A stretch of 64,000 bases of DNA. Source: Lachnospira multipara LB2003 (GTDB lineage Bacteria; Bacillota; Clostridia; Lachnospirales; Lachnospiraceae). Position 1 is the first letter of the stretch. Each line of letters opens with the position of its first letter. This document shows positions 37,965 through 48,936 of this stretch, in pieces. The notes beneath the pieces were generated by a model, which saw only the letters and a program-made list of their open reading frames with translations, searched no databases and was not told the DNA's origin. The position numbers and the translations under genes are program-made. The stretch covers positions 40,967 through 104,966 of the forward strand of contig NZ_JNKW01000009.1 of assembly GCF_000702205.1 (NCBI RefSeq), given 5' to 3'.

Positions 37965-37993
37965 ATAGGAACCCTCTGTAAGAAGGTCCCTAT
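37965..37993 (-). terminator. Attenuator-like hairpin between precursor and exporter
   Basis: On the minus strand ATAGGGACC pairs with GGTTCCTAT (one G-U) around an 11-base loop and is followed by TTTTAC, a weak T-run. RiPP operons often have a partial terminator after the peptide gene to raise peptide over enzyme levels. Confidence 0.6.
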
Positions 37994-38064
37994 CTATTTG
38001 TCTCAACATCCTATGAAAGTGCATTTAATTACCTTTTATTATTTACTGTATTACCTAATCCCTA

Positions 38065-38235
38065 CTAATATGCATGAATATGTACGCTACAACATGAAGT
38101 TGATAAACAACATGAACAACTATTGCATGAGCTGATTCCTGAAGAAGCAGCTGTCTCTGATAAAGTTGTTGTCTCGTCAAGCTCAACGATTTCAATTCCC
38201 TCAAAAACATCGTCTAATTCTTTCTTGTCTTCCAT
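38065..38235 (-). CDS. Candidate RiPP precursor peptide, Cys/Ser-rich core
   Basis: 56 residues from ATG 38235 (GAGG 7 bases before); an in-frame ATG four codons earlier overlaps that site. Residues ~1-32 are an acidic leader (DDVFEGIEIVELDE, then TLSETAAS). The remaining ~24 hold six Cys and many Ser: SSCNSCSCCLSTSCC, ending VHIHAY. Dense Ser/Cys cores after acidic leaders are typical of thiopeptides and azole-containing peptides. Downstream lie an ABC exporter and a dehydratase stump. No YcaO cyclodehydratase or [4+2] enzyme remains, so maturation here is doubtful. A streptolysin-S-like peptide is an alternative. Confidence 0.65.
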   Translation of the reverse strand: MEDKKELDDVFEGIEIVELDETTTLSETAASSGISSCNSCSCCLSTSCCSVHIHAY

Positions 38236-38335
38236 AAGTGCCCTCATATTTATATTTTATTTATATTTTATTTATATTTTTCACAGAATGCTCTTAAATT
38301 TTAATTAAAATTTATTTTTTGTCAATAAAATTCAT

Positions 38336-38623
38336 TTATTTTTTTATAAAAAAAAAATAAACAAAAGTCGATTGTATACTACTTTTTACTATTGATGCAT
38401 TCTCCAGTCCTCTTTCCTTAACATAACTAGCCAAATACGTTCTGGAGATTCCGGCTTTCTCTACATATTCAATTTTGCTGATTTGGTGATAATTTTTAAA
38501 GTTCCGACGACAATCCCACAGGTGCCATCGAGTGCCTTTTTTTATGAATTTTATGAATCTATAACAAAATTTATAGGGATAGAATTTTCCGCAAAGCCTT
38601 ATGCTATGCGATTTTAAGAGTTT
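38336..38623 (-). pseudogene. Unrecognised open stretch upstream of the precursor
   Basis: An open minus-strand frame of ~95 codons with no start codon or ribosome site. The middle looks protein-like (GTRWHLWDCRRN, then KIEYVEKAGISRTYLASYV, a possible helix-turn-helix), while both ends are AT-rich noise. It may be a decayed regulator or transposase piece. I cannot name it. Confidence 0.3.
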
Positions 38624-38765
38624 TTATAGGCTTATAAGAATATTTATCAAAATGTCCAACTCGGAGCGATTCCTACTTTCATTTCCTTGTCATCTTTTAT
38701 TTTTTTCAAATTGTGCCAACACTGTTGACATAATCAATGATAAAAATTTATATGTTCAAACAACT

Positions 38766-38836
38766 AACAACCCCACCAGACCGCGTCAAACTACAGCATA
38801 TCTTTACTGCTTTTGACACGACCCGATGGGGTTGTT
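38766..38836. other. Large imperfect hairpin
   Basis: Outer arms AACAACCCCA / TGGGGTTGTT, then CGTCAAA / TTTGACACG and AGCA / TGCT fold 71 bases. It sits at the right border of the accessory island beside a second hairpin. It could be a terminator, a small RNA or an element end. Confidence 0.6.
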
Positions 38837-38847
38837 TATTGGTAGCC

Positions 38848-38873
38848 AAGCACACTTAAGAGCAAGTGTGCTT
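38848..38873. terminator. Terminator-like hairpin after the CapA-like gene
   Basis: A perfect 10-bp stem (AAGCACACTT / AAGTGTGCTT) with a 6-base loop. T-runs are short on both strands, so its use as a terminator is only likely. Confidence 0.55.
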
Positions 38874-38975
38874 TCGCCATATGTAATTGTATGTCACATC
38901 TCCAAAATCACTGTTATTTTGCTGCTTTGTGAATTTGTTTCCTGCAACAATAAACCCTTCTATTAAGAACAATTC

Positions 38976-40163
38976 TTACTTCCACGAATCTCCCCAAACC
39001 TTATTAGCTAGGTTTACAAGGTATTCCTTACTAAAGTTTGAATCTTGCTTTATAATTTCATTTTCCTTTGCCAACTCATCTGTATACTCAGATAGATTAT
39101 AAACTGTTATGCCATTTAGCTTACTTGTAACGTGGGATACTATTGCTTTAACCCCATAATCCTTAATTACTACATTACCGTTATCATCACGGCCTAATTT
39201 AACTTTGGCCATACCGCCAAGCATTCTATCTGAAATTCCGCTACCTGTACTTGAGGTCCAGTTTACAAAGTTACCAAGAGAATAATAAACCAACATTTGA
39301 TGACCTGTAGTCTCATCGGTAAGCATTTCAATTGGCTCAATAACATGAGGATGTGTACCAATTACTAGATCTACACCATTGTCCATAAAAATCTTAGTCC
39401 ACTTCTTCTGCATACTATCTGTACCAAGTAAATACTCAGTTCCCCAATGTGGGCAGACAACTACAAAATCAGATATTTCCTTTGCCTTAGCAATATCAGC
39501 TACTACCTTATCCTCTTCAAGCATATTAACTGCATATGGCATATCTGATGGAAGAGGAATTCCATTAGTTCCATATGTATAATTTAGAATAGCTATCTTC
39601 ATGCCATCCTTTTCATATACATAGATATTATCACTAGCTTCCTTACTATCATTAATTCCAAGAACTGTCATGTTAGGATGATTAGTTTTCCAGTTATTAA
39701 GGCAGTTAACAACACCCTTCTTGCCCTTATCTAGTGCATGATTAGTAGCATGTAAAATAACATTAAATCCCGTACTTTCTAAATTGTTAGCTAAGTTATA
39801 AGAGCAATTAAAAGCTGGATATCCTGAAATTCCTAAATCTTCTCCACCAATTATTACTTCCTGGTTTACAAGACTTAAATCTGCATCTGAAATATCTTCC
39901 TTTTGATTAGTAAAAATTGCAGAGTAATCATAAGTCCCATCTGCTTGTTTACTGTATTCCTCAATTGGTGTATGAAGTAAAATATCTCCAACCATTATTA
40001 AATCGATTTCTGCATCTGCTTCAGTTTGTGTTTCTTCTACTACTGCATCAGGTTCTACAGAATTTTCATCTTTTTTTGCACTGCATCCTGTGAATAAAGT
40101 GGACATAAGACTTGTCATCATAAGTACAGCCATGAATTTTTTTACTACGTTTATTCTACGCAT
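38976..40163 (-). CDS. CapA-family lipoprotein (metallophosphoesterase fold)
   Basis: 395 residues from ATG 40163 (GGGAGGG upstream), not the earlier in-frame ATG. Lipobox LFTGC. The CapA-type order is present: MVGDILLH, LVNQEVI, LHATNHALDKG, CPHWGTEY, GTHPHVIEP, YYSLGNFV. Relatives take part in poly-gamma-glutamate synthesis (CapA/PgsA), but capB and capC are absent, and many such lone genes occur in clostridia. It acts outside the membrane. Confidence 0.88.
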   Translation of the reverse strand: MRRINVVKKFMAVLMMTSLMSTLFTGCSAKKDENSVEPDAVVEETQTEADAEIDLIMVGDILLHTPIEEYSKQADGTYDYSAIFTNQKEDISDADLSLVNQEVIIGGEDLGISGYPAFNCSYNLANNLESTGFNVILHATNHALDKGKKGVVNCLNNWKTNHPNMTVLGINDSKEASDNIYVYEKDGMKIAILNYTYGTNGIPLPSDMPYAVNMLEEDKVVADIAKAKEISDFVVVCPHWGTEYLLGTDSMQKKWTKIFMDNGVDLVIGTHPHVIEPIEMLTDETTGHQMLVYYSLGNFVNWTSSTGSGISDRMLGGMAKVKLGRDDNGNVVIKDYGVKAIVSHVTSKLNGITVYNLSEYTDELAKENEIIKQDSNFSKEYLVNLANKVWGDSWK

Positions 40164-40310
40164 ATACCCTCCCTTTATGTGTCCTTTTTTTACAAAATAT
40201 TTTCTTTGTAAATGGCACATTTTTTCATAAAATCTTATGTCATCTTAGCATATTTTTTTATTTTTATAAAGATAATGCCTATATTAATGCTAGTTAGTTC
40301 CATAAAAATA

Positions 40311-40341
40311 TCCCCTTGGGTGAAGTTAACACCTAAGGGGA
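40311..40341 (-). terminator. Terminator of the amylase-deacetylase unit
   Basis: A 12-bp stem with one mismatch (TCCCCTTGGGTG / CACCTAAGGGGA) precedes ATTTTTATG on the minus strand, 9 bases after the deacetylase stop. Confidence 0.85.
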
Positions 40342-40349
40342 ATTATTTA

Positions 40350-41633
40350 CTAGTTATTAGGGCTAAAATGAGACATTGGCGAACTATTAGTTAATGGAAG
40401 GAAGGTATATCCATTAGATAAGCCCCATACTATTATGTCCTCAACAGCATCTACGCTAAATTTTTTAATATCATGTTGCAATACATAAGATACATTATGA
40501 TTAGATACTCCATTAATTACATTAGATACAACCACCTCAGTGCTTGTAGTCTCACCTGCATCACCTGATGACACATTCCAATCGCAATACAAATATCCTG
40601 TATTATTTAAATCTTCCACAAGTTTAGACATAATACCTTGGCAATATCTTGCACTTACTGTATTAGATGTTCCACCTGGAAATCTGACTATTGAAGGAGC
40701 AACTCCTGTTTGATTTATAATTATTTCTCGCATTGCATTTAAATCATTAAAATAAGCTTCCTCACTACTATAGATATTAGAATATACATGAGAATAGCTA
40801 TGAATAGCAACTGTATGTCCTCTTCTATATTCCTCACCTATTAGTCCTTGATAAGCACTATACTGGTTAGTTACAAAGAAAGTTGCCTTTACATTGTATT
40901 TATCAAGGGTATCTAATAGATCCTTTGTGTACATATATGGGCCATCATCAAATGTTAGATAAATAATCTTATTACCAGGATTTATTGTACTAACATCAGC
41001 TTGTGGCTCATATACAAAAACCTTACGACTAGAACTTGCCGGATTATTAGATGAATCCTTAACATTATAAGTAATTGTATATACACCGATACTATTAACA
41101 TCAACGTTAGAACTTACCTCAACATTTCCTGTTATATCTCCATCTAAATTATCAACTGCATTATAGCCTGGATCCACATACTGTGTTCCCCTTCTTAAAT
41201 AGACATTAGCACCAGAAATACTTATATTTGGAGGAGTCATATCCTTCACATTAACTGTTCTTGATAGGCTAAGTCTTGTATTATCCACGTCAGTTATATA
41301 ATAAAAACATGTATAAGTCCCTATAACGTCTTTATTAACATTACTCTCTACTGTTACATTCTTTGATATATCTCCTTCCAATTCATCAAAGGCATATGCA
41401 CCTGGATCTACAAAATCCTCGCCCACAGGCCAGTCCATAACCGCATCCCCATTTAAGGTAAAAGTAAGGGGAACTGACTCATCTGCAGCCACCTCATTGT
41501 TGGCATAGGGGCTGGCGTGCTTATTCTTTTTCTCATCTGCTACTACAAAAAATGCCACACCTGCTATTAAAATAACAAAAGCAGACACCACTACTGCTAT
41601 TAAACAATAATTTAAAAAACTCCTCTTATGCAT
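40350..41633 (-). CDS. Membrane-anchored polysaccharide deacetylase with DUF5011 repeats
   Basis: 427 residues. An N-terminal membrane helix (~8-32) is followed by two DUF5011/HYR-like Ig domains (~60-130, ~133-210; each with VDPGAYA/VDPGYNA and a GDIS/GDIT motif). The NodB deacetylase domain follows: TFDDGP (metal Asp pair), HSYSH (metal His pair), RFPGG, DWNVSSGD and LQHD. CE4 enzymes remove acetyl groups from peptidoglycan GlcNAc or other glycans at the cell surface. It follows the GH13 gene by 17 bases, so the two are cotranscribed. Confidence 0.92.
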   Translation of the reverse strand: MHKRSFLNYCLIAVVVSAFVILIAGVAFFVVADEKKNKHASPYANNEVAADESVPLTFTLNGDAVMDWPVGEDFVDPGAYAFDELEGDISKNVTVESNVNKDVIGTYTCFYYITDVDNTRLSLSRTVNVKDMTPPNISISGANVYLRRGTQYVDPGYNAVDNLDGDITGNVEVSSNVDVNSIGVYTITYNVKDSSNNPASSSRKVFVYEPQADVSTINPGNKIIYLTFDDGPYMYTKDLLDTLDKYNVKATFFVTNQYSAYQGLIGEEYRRGHTVAIHSYSHVYSNIYSSEEAYFNDLNAMREIIINQTGVAPSIVRFPGGTSNTVSARYCQGIMSKLVEDLNNTGYLYCDWNVSSGDAGETTSTEVVVSNVINGVSNHNVSYVLQHDIKKFSVDAVEDIIVWGLSNGYTFLPLTNSSPMSHFSPNN

Positions 41634-41650
41634 ACTAATCCTCCCTAAAA

Positions 41651-42922
41651 TTAGATTTTTATAACTTGCGCAGTATAAGAATCTAATATGTAATCCTTTC
41701 CTCTAATATTAAAAGTATATTCCTTATCATCAGCATTAAATAAACAAATACATGTGGCCCCATTTAAACTTCTTTCAAAGGCACACTGTTTATTAGTAAT
41801 TAAAATATCCTTAAAATCACCATAAATCATTTCTTTAAAGTTTTTTCTAAAGGCGCTAAAGGTCTTTATAGTATCTGTAATATGATTCCATTCTGGTGTC
41901 TCAATGGCAGGTCTTAAACTATCATCTCCATCTTTTTTATCCCCTTTAATCCCCCATTCACTTCCATAGTAGACACAAGGTATTCCAGGCATCGTAAAGA
42001 TAAAGGCATACATTAATACAATATATTCTTCCTTGTCCACAATTGATGCTGCCCTTGTTACATCATGATTATCTACAAAAGATAACAAATGTTTATCCCT
42101 ATAAAGAGCCCAACTATCACTTCCAAACTGCCTCTTTAAGGAATGCATAATCTCAAAAAGATTCTGACTATTAAGTGCAGAATAAATACCCTTATAGCAC
42201 TCATAATTTGTGGCACTATGGCACATATCATCTCCCATAATAGTCTTATAATCTCCTCCTAGAATTTCCCCAAGTAAGAAGAAATCTTGCCTATAGGAGT
42301 CTGTAAAAGCCCTCATTCGTCTTAAGAAATCCCTATCAAGTAAATAAGCTACATCAAGTCTTAAACCATCAATATCAAACTCATCAATCCAAAACTTAAT
42401 AGTATCAAGTAAATATCTAACCACCTCTTCATTTCTTAAATTCAACTTTACAAGGTCATAACAACCTTCCCAACCCTCATAATAAAGGCCATCGTTGTAA
42501 TTAGAATTTCCATTAAAGTCTATAAAAAACCAATCCTTATATTTGGAATTTTCTCTTTTTTCTAGAAGATCTAAAAAAGCCCAAAAACCTCTACCTACGT
42601 GATTAAAAACGCCATCAATAACCACTCTTATTCCTGCTTTATGTAGTCTAGCAACCAAATCCTTAAAGTCATTATTAGTGCCAAGTCTTCTATCAATCAG
42701 CCTATAATCCCTTGTATTATAGCCATGACTATCAGACTCAAATACAGGGCAAAAATAAATAGCATCAGCCCCCATATCCTTAATATGATTAATCCATGTC
42801 TCGTTAAATTTACTAAGCCTATTAACCACATTAAATTCTCCATTTACGCTTTCATTTACCCTTGGTGCCCCAAGCATTCCAATAGGATAAACCTGATAAA
42901 ATGTACTTTCATAAGCCCACAT
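41651..42922 (-). CDS. Cytoplasmic GH13 alpha-amylase family enzyme
   Basis: 423 residues without signal peptide; ATG 42922 follows GGGGGAG. GH13 regions: DGVFNHVG (I), DGLRLDVAY with the nucleophile Asp (II), LGEIL with the acid Glu (III), FVDNHD (IV). It acts on alpha-1,4 glucan or oligosaccharides in the cytoplasm. The exact specificity (amylase, maltodextrin glucosidase) cannot be told. It is first in a two-gene unit with the deacetylase. Confidence 0.92.
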   Translation of the reverse strand: MWAYESTFYQVYPIGMLGAPRVNESVNGEFNVVNRLSKFNETWINHIKDMGADAIYFCPVFESDSHGYNTRDYRLIDRRLGTNNDFKDLVARLHKAGIRVVIDGVFNHVGRGFWAFLDLLEKRENSKYKDWFFIDFNGNSNYNDGLYYEGWEGCYDLVKLNLRNEEVVRYLLDTIKFWIDEFDIDGLRLDVAYLLDRDFLRRMRAFTDSYRQDFFLLGEILGGDYKTIMGDDMCHSATNYECYKGIYSALNSQNLFEIMHSLKRQFGSDSWALYRDKHLLSFVDNHDVTRAASIVDKEEYIVLMYAFIFTMPGIPCVYYGSEWGIKGDKKDGDDSLRPAIETPEWNHITDTIKTFSAFRKNFKEMIYGDFKDILITNKQCAFERSLNGATCICLFNADDKEYTFNIRGKDYILDSYTAQVIKI

Positions 42923-43041
42923 AGTTTCACTCCCCCTATTGTTTTTATATAAGTCTAGAGTTTGTTACATATTAAGTTTCCAAATATCTTCTAGAAATAG
43001 TATACAACAATTTTCCATAATTAAAAAGGTATAACAAAAAA

Positions 43042-43080
43042 GTCATACAGAAAAATCAAAAATGATAGTTTCTGTATGAC
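43042..43080 (-). terminator. Terminator of the heat-shock operon
   Basis: A perfect 12-bp stem (GTCATACAGAAA / TTTCTGTATGAC) is followed by six T residues on the minus strand, ~26 bases past the dnaJ stop. Confidence 0.9.
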
Positions 43081-43105
43081 CTAAATTTATATATTATTTT
43101 TCTTT

Positions 43106-44227
43106 TTATTTAAAAAGTCCCTTTTTCTTAGTTGGTCTATCAACACCTGTAAGAGTCTTATCATAAGCTAATAGGGCTTCTTTTTGCTCCTTAGTAAGAC
43201 TTGTTGGAATATCAACTATTAAGTCAATATATGCATCTCCTCGTACATTTTCATTACGAAGAGTTGGCATTCCCTTACCACGAAGTCTTACTCTTGTGCC
43301 TGATGATGTACCTGGCTTAACATCGTATAAAACTTCGCCATCTACTGTCTTAACCTTGATTTCTCCACCAAGTACAGCAGTAGGATAACTAATTCTTACT
43401 TCTGATAATACATCATAACCATCTCTTACAAAATTAGGATCTCTAGAAATGCTAACAGCTACTAATAAGTCTCCTCTTGGGCCGCCATTAGTTCCTGGCT
43501 CACCCTTTCCAGAAATTCTAATTGCCTGACCATCATCAATACCAGCTGGAATTGTAACTTCTATAGTCTTCTTACTGCTTATATAACCAGTACCCTGACA
43601 ATCTGGGCACTTATCCTTAATAACCTTACCGCTACCACCACAATCTGGACATGGACGTACTGACTGTACCATACCAAATAATGACTGCTGCTGCATTGTT
43701 ACCTGGCCACGACCATTACATTTCTTACAAGTCTCAGGACTTGTTCCTGGCTTAGCACCTGTTCCATTACATTTTGGGCATGGATCTTTTAGTACTACAG
43801 TAATCTGCTTCTTAGTACCTGTTACTGATTCAGCAAATGTAATTCTAACGTTAGTTCTTATATCTGCACCACGTCTAGGGCCATTGCTATTGCGTCGGCC
43901 ACCACCGCCGCCAAACATACCTCCAAAGAGATCGCCAAAAATATCTCCAAAATCGCTAAAGTCAAAATCAAATCCGCCGCCAGCTCCACCGCCGCCATTT
44001 TCAAATGCTGCGTGGCCGAACTGATCATACTGTCTTCTTTTATCTGCATCAGATAATACGCCATAAGCCTCTGAGGCTTCTTTAAATTTAGCTTCTGCCT
44101 CAGCATCACCAGGATGCATATCTGGATGATATTTCTTGGCAAGTTGTCTGTATGCTTTTTTTAATTCTGCCTCACTGGCGTCTCTAGAAACGCCAAGGAC
44201 TTCATAATAATCTCGCTTATCTGCCAT
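43106..44227 (-). CDS. dnaJ: Chaperone DnaJ
   Basis: 373 residues. J-domain with HPD ([10 protein letters not shown], ~residue 33), a Gly/Phe region, four CxxCxGxG zinc repeats ([32 protein letters not shown]) and the C-terminal substrate domains. It delivers clients to DnaK and stimulates its ATPase. It is last of hrcA-grpE-dnaK-dnaJ. Confidence 0.97.
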   Translation of the reverse strand: MADKRDYYEVLGVSRDASEAELKKAYRQLAKKYHPDMHPGDAEAEAKFKEASEAYGVLSDADKRRQYDQFGHAAFENGGGGAGGGFDFDFSDFGDIFGDLFGGMFGGGGGRRNSNGPRRGADIRTNVRITFAESVTGTKKQITVVLKDPCPKCNGTGAKPGTSPETCKKCNGRGQVTMQQQSLFGMVQSVRPCPDCGGSGKVIKDKCPDCQGTGYISSKKTIEVTIPAGIDDGQAIRISGKGEPGTNGGPRGDLLVAVSISRDPNFVRDGYDVLSEVRISYPTAVLGGEIKVKTVDGEVLYDVKPGTSSGTRVRLRGKGMPTLRNENVRGDAYIDLIVDIPTSLTKEQKEALLAYDKTLTGVDRPTKKKGLFK

Positions 44228-44264
44228 CTTTTATTCCTCAAACTTAATTTAATATGCATGTTAA

Positions 44265-44285
44265 GGGAGCCGAAATACGGCTCCC
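44265..44285 (-). other. Hairpin between dnaK and dnaJ
   Basis: GGGAGCCG / CGGCTCCC with a 5-base loop in the 88-base gap. No T-run follows on the minus strand, so it is more likely an mRNA processing or stability element than a terminator. Confidence 0.6.
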
Positions 44286-44315
44286 AAAAATATTTATACT
44301 TTGCATCACAATTGC

Positions 44316-46235
<1,920 letters not shown>

Positions 46236-46267
46236 TCAAAAATTACTTATTATCATATTTAAAATTT

Positions 46268-46879
46268 CTAGTTAGCAACCTTTACCATACTGTGTCTAAT
46301 AACTGTATCTCTGTATGTGTAACCTTTTTCGAATTCTTCTACTACAATGTTCTCTCCAACTGAGTCATCATCCACATGCATTACTGCATTGTGTAAGTCT
46401 GGATTAAATTCCTTACCTTCTGCCTCTATTGGTTTAACATCTGAATCCTCAAGGAGTTTGATAAACTGCTTATAAACCATATCCATTCCCTTAGCAAATG
46501 GTGTTTCAAGTTCTTCTTCTGAAACTGATTTAAAGCCTCTTTCAAAGTTATCAATAACTGGTAATAACTTCTTAATAATATCAGAAGCACCCATTTCAAA
46601 CATTGCTGATTTTTCTTTTTCAGTTCTCTTTCTGAAATTATCAAATTCAGCCATCTGACGCTGTACTCTATCTGTTAATTCAGCGATTTTTTCATCTTTA
46701 GGATCCTTCTTTGTAGGAGCTTTACTAGCTTCCTCTTCTGAATCCTCAGTAGCTTCAGTAGCTTCAGAAGTTTCTTCTACTTCGCCCTCTGTCTTAGTAG
46801 CTTCTGTATCTTCTTTAACTTCTACTGTTTCTTCCTTCTTAATTTCTTCTGTCTCAGTCTTTGTTTCCTTCTTCGACAT
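46268..46879 (-). CDS. grpE: Nucleotide exchange factor GrpE
   Basis: 203 residues. A long acidic low-complexity N-terminus (~1-65, Glu/Thr repeats) precedes the coiled coil (QMAEFDNFRKRTEKEK) and the beta domain (HNAVMHVDDDS, EEFEKGYTYRDTVIRHSMV). It releases ADP from DnaK. It starts 16 bases after hrcA. Confidence 0.96.
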   Translation of the reverse strand: MSKKETKTETEEIKKEETVEVKEDTEATKTEGEVEETSEATEATEDSEEEASKAPTKKDPKDEKIAELTDRVQRQMAEFDNFRKRTEKEKSAMFEMGASDIIKKLLPVIDNFERGFKSVSEEELETPFAKGMDMVYKQFIKLLEDSDVKPIEAEGKEFNPDLHNAVMHVDDDSVGENIVVEEFEKGYTYRDTVIRHSMVKVAN

Positions 46880-46895
46880 TATTTACTAGCCTCCA

Positions 46896-47981
46896 TCAAG
46901 ATTTTTTAAATACGTTGTCCAACTGACTTCGAATGTTCTGGAGATTCTCCACAACCTTCTCATAATCCATTCTCTTTGGACCTATAATTCCAATAGTTCC
47001 TTTTAAGCCATCTGATAATTCATAGGTTGCTGTAACAACACTACAATCTTTCATTGACTCAACTGGTGTTTCATCACCTATATAAACCTGTATGCCTGTG
47101 TTCTTAGGATCATCATTATCTACTAATTCACCCTGATCTAGAACTAAATTAGATAAATCATTCTTCTCCTCAAGGGCATATATAAGTTCGCTTGCTTTAT
47201 CAGAATCGCTAAGCTCTGGATATTTAAAAATGTTAGTTGCGCCGCTAGTATAAATCTTAAGGCTATCCGCCTTATTAATTGTTTCAACGATTGCATCTAG
47301 CACTTCTTTAACAATACCTGCATGTTCCTTAACCTGACTTTCTAACTTAGAAATAAGGCTTAAGTTCATTTCTTCAAGTGTTAAACCTGTAAGAGTTGTA
47401 TTAAATAAGATATTAAGCTTTAATAGATTCTCCTGTGAAATCCCTTCGCTTATCTTAATTACCTTATTACGAATTAAGTTACCTTCCATAACTAAAACTG
47501 CCAAAATCTTGTTAGGCTCTAGGCTTGATAATTGAATAAATTTCAACTTATTGCCCTTAACCTTAGGAGTTGAAACCATTGTGGCATAATTAGTTGTTGT
47601 AGCTAACACCTTAGCAACATTTTGTAGAAGCTCTTCTACTTTATCAACCTGCTCATCTAGGCTTTCTCTTACATTATCAAGTTCTGCTTCCTTAATTGAA
47701 AGTCTTGCTTCTCTCTTTGAAACATTGCTTTCACGCTGTCTCATCATATCATCAACATAGAATCTGTATCCTTTATCTGAAGGAATTCTACCAGCTGATG
47801 TATGTGGCTGTATTATATAACCTAATTCTTCAAGGTCAGCCATTTCATTACGTATTGTTGCTGAACTTAAATTAACACCTTCTAGTTTAGAAATTGTTCT
47901 TGAACCAACAGGCTCTCCAGTCTCGAGGTAATTATGGATAATCGCCTTAAGAATCTTGACTTTACGTTCATCTAAATCCAT
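46896..47981 (-). CDS. hrcA: Heat-inducible repressor HrcA
   Basis: 361 residues. An N-terminal winged helix (LKAIIHNYLETGEPVGSRTI, SSATIRNEMADLEELGY) is followed by the GAF-like region and a C-terminal domain (GTIGIIGPKRMDYEKV). It binds the CIRCE element with help from GroEL. It is first of the operon, 36 bases downstream of a perfect CIRCE. Confidence 0.97.
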   Translation of the reverse strand: MDLDERKVKILKAIIHNYLETGEPVGSRTISKLEGVNLSSATIRNEMADLEELGYIIQPHTSAGRIPSDKGYRFYVDDMMRQRESNVSKREARLSIKEAELDNVRESLDEQVDKVEELLQNVAKVLATTTNYATMVSTPKVKGNKLKFIQLSSLEPNKILAVLVMEGNLIRNKVIKISEGISQENLLKLNILFNTTLTGLTLEEMNLSLISKLESQVKEHAGIVKEVLDAIVETINKADSLKIYTSGATNIFKYPELSDSDKASELIYALEEKNDLSNLVLDQGELVDNDDPKNTGIQVYIGDETPVESMKDCSVVTATYELSDGLKGTIGIIGPKRMDYEKVVENLQNIRSQLDNVFKKS

Positions 47982-48017
47982 GGCACACCTCTCTTCTAAT
48001 TAACTGTTTATTATTTG

Positions 48018-48086
48018 TTAGCACTCATTTGGTTGGAGTGCTAATATCAACATAATTAAAATATCACTCTCAGCATTTTATGTCAA
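48018..48086 (-). promoter_or_regulatory. CIRCE operator and hrcA promoter
   Basis: A perfect TTAGCACTC-N9-GAGTGCTAA lies at 48018-48044. On the minus strand TTGACA (48081-48086) and TATTTT (48058-48063) are 17 apart, so the operator covers the start of transcription. Confidence 0.95.
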
Positions 48087-48150
48087 CAATTTAGAAGTTT
48101 TTTTCCATAAACATTTTATAAACTAATAAAAGGGAGAATAGGTTCAATTA

Positions 48151-48178
48151 TTGACATCTTTCAATAATATGATATTAT
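48151..48178 (+). promoter_or_regulatory. Promoter of the sortase operon
   Basis: TTGACA (48151-48156) and TATTAT (48173-48178) are 16 apart on the plus strand, ~58 bases before the first gene. Confidence 0.75.
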
Positions 48179-48236
48179 TATAGTAAGTAATTCGTGAAAT
48201 TTTACATTTTGTATTTATAATAAGGAGGAGCTACCT

Positions 48237-48935
48237 ATGTATCTTAAAAAAATTGGGGGAGCTATACTAACAGCTATTCTTTCCTTTGAGATGTTTACAT
48301 GTTGTCTAGGTGCAAGTCTTAATGCTAATGAGCAAAATATTATTAATGCACTTTCAAATAATAGTATTTCTGCTAACTATACAACACAGGTTTCTAATTA
48401 TTTTTTACGTGACGATGTAGAGGTAGATGCAAGCACTGCAAATCAGATTATTTCTAATATTAATGATGCAGTTGCAACTGCTAATAATGCTACAGAGGTT
48501 TCAAGCCTTTCAAGCACTCAAAAGCAACGACTATTAGACGATTTAACAAATTCTTGTAATTTACTTGGATTAAACGTTACAGTTGATGCATCTTCAGATA
48601 CAATTATTATTACAGATAAACAAGGCAACACCGTTGCTGTTGCAGATTATACATCAGGTTCTCTCACTAACTATACAATTAATAACTACAACACTACTAA
48701 TAACTATAACAACACAAGTAATAGCACAACTAATACAACCAATACAACTAACAATCAGGGCTCTTCATCAAAGGATGCAGGTTATAGTGCTGGCACTAAT
48801 TCTAATCAAGCTGGTGTTGTTAAGCAAACTGGAAACAATTTATACATAACATATGGCATTATTATTGGTCTTATAGCAATTCTTAGTGTATGTGGTTATG
48901 TAACCTTTAAAAAAGATTCTAGCGAGAGGCAATAA
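48237..48935 (+). CDS. Secreted membrane-anchored protein, likely sortase partner
   Basis: 232 residues; ATG follows AAGGAGG. Signal peptide (~1-25), a helical/beta region (~28-140), a Thr/Asn low-complexity tract (~142-178), then KQTGNN, a hydrophobic helix (~202-222) and a basic tail. VKQTG in front of the helix resembles an LPxTG-type sorting signal with altered first residues. One base separates it from the sortase gene. I do not recognise the globular part. Confidence 0.72.
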   Translation: MYLKKIGGAILTAILSFEMFTCCLGASLNANEQNIINALSNNSISANYTTQVSNYFLRDDVEVDASTANQIISNINDAVATANNATEVSSLSSTQKQRLLDDLTNSCNLLGLNVTVDASSDTIIITDKQGNTVAVADYTSGSLTNYTINNYNTTNNYNNTSNSTTNTTNTTNNQGSSSKDAGYSAGTNSNQAGVVKQTGNNLYITYGIIIGLIAILSVCGYVTFKKDSSERQ

Positions 48936-48936
48936 T

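Noticed and set aside
38065..38235. SCIFF or sactipeptide precursor
   Set aside because: Cys spacing does not match and no radical-SAM gene is near. A thiopeptide- or azole-type core fits better.
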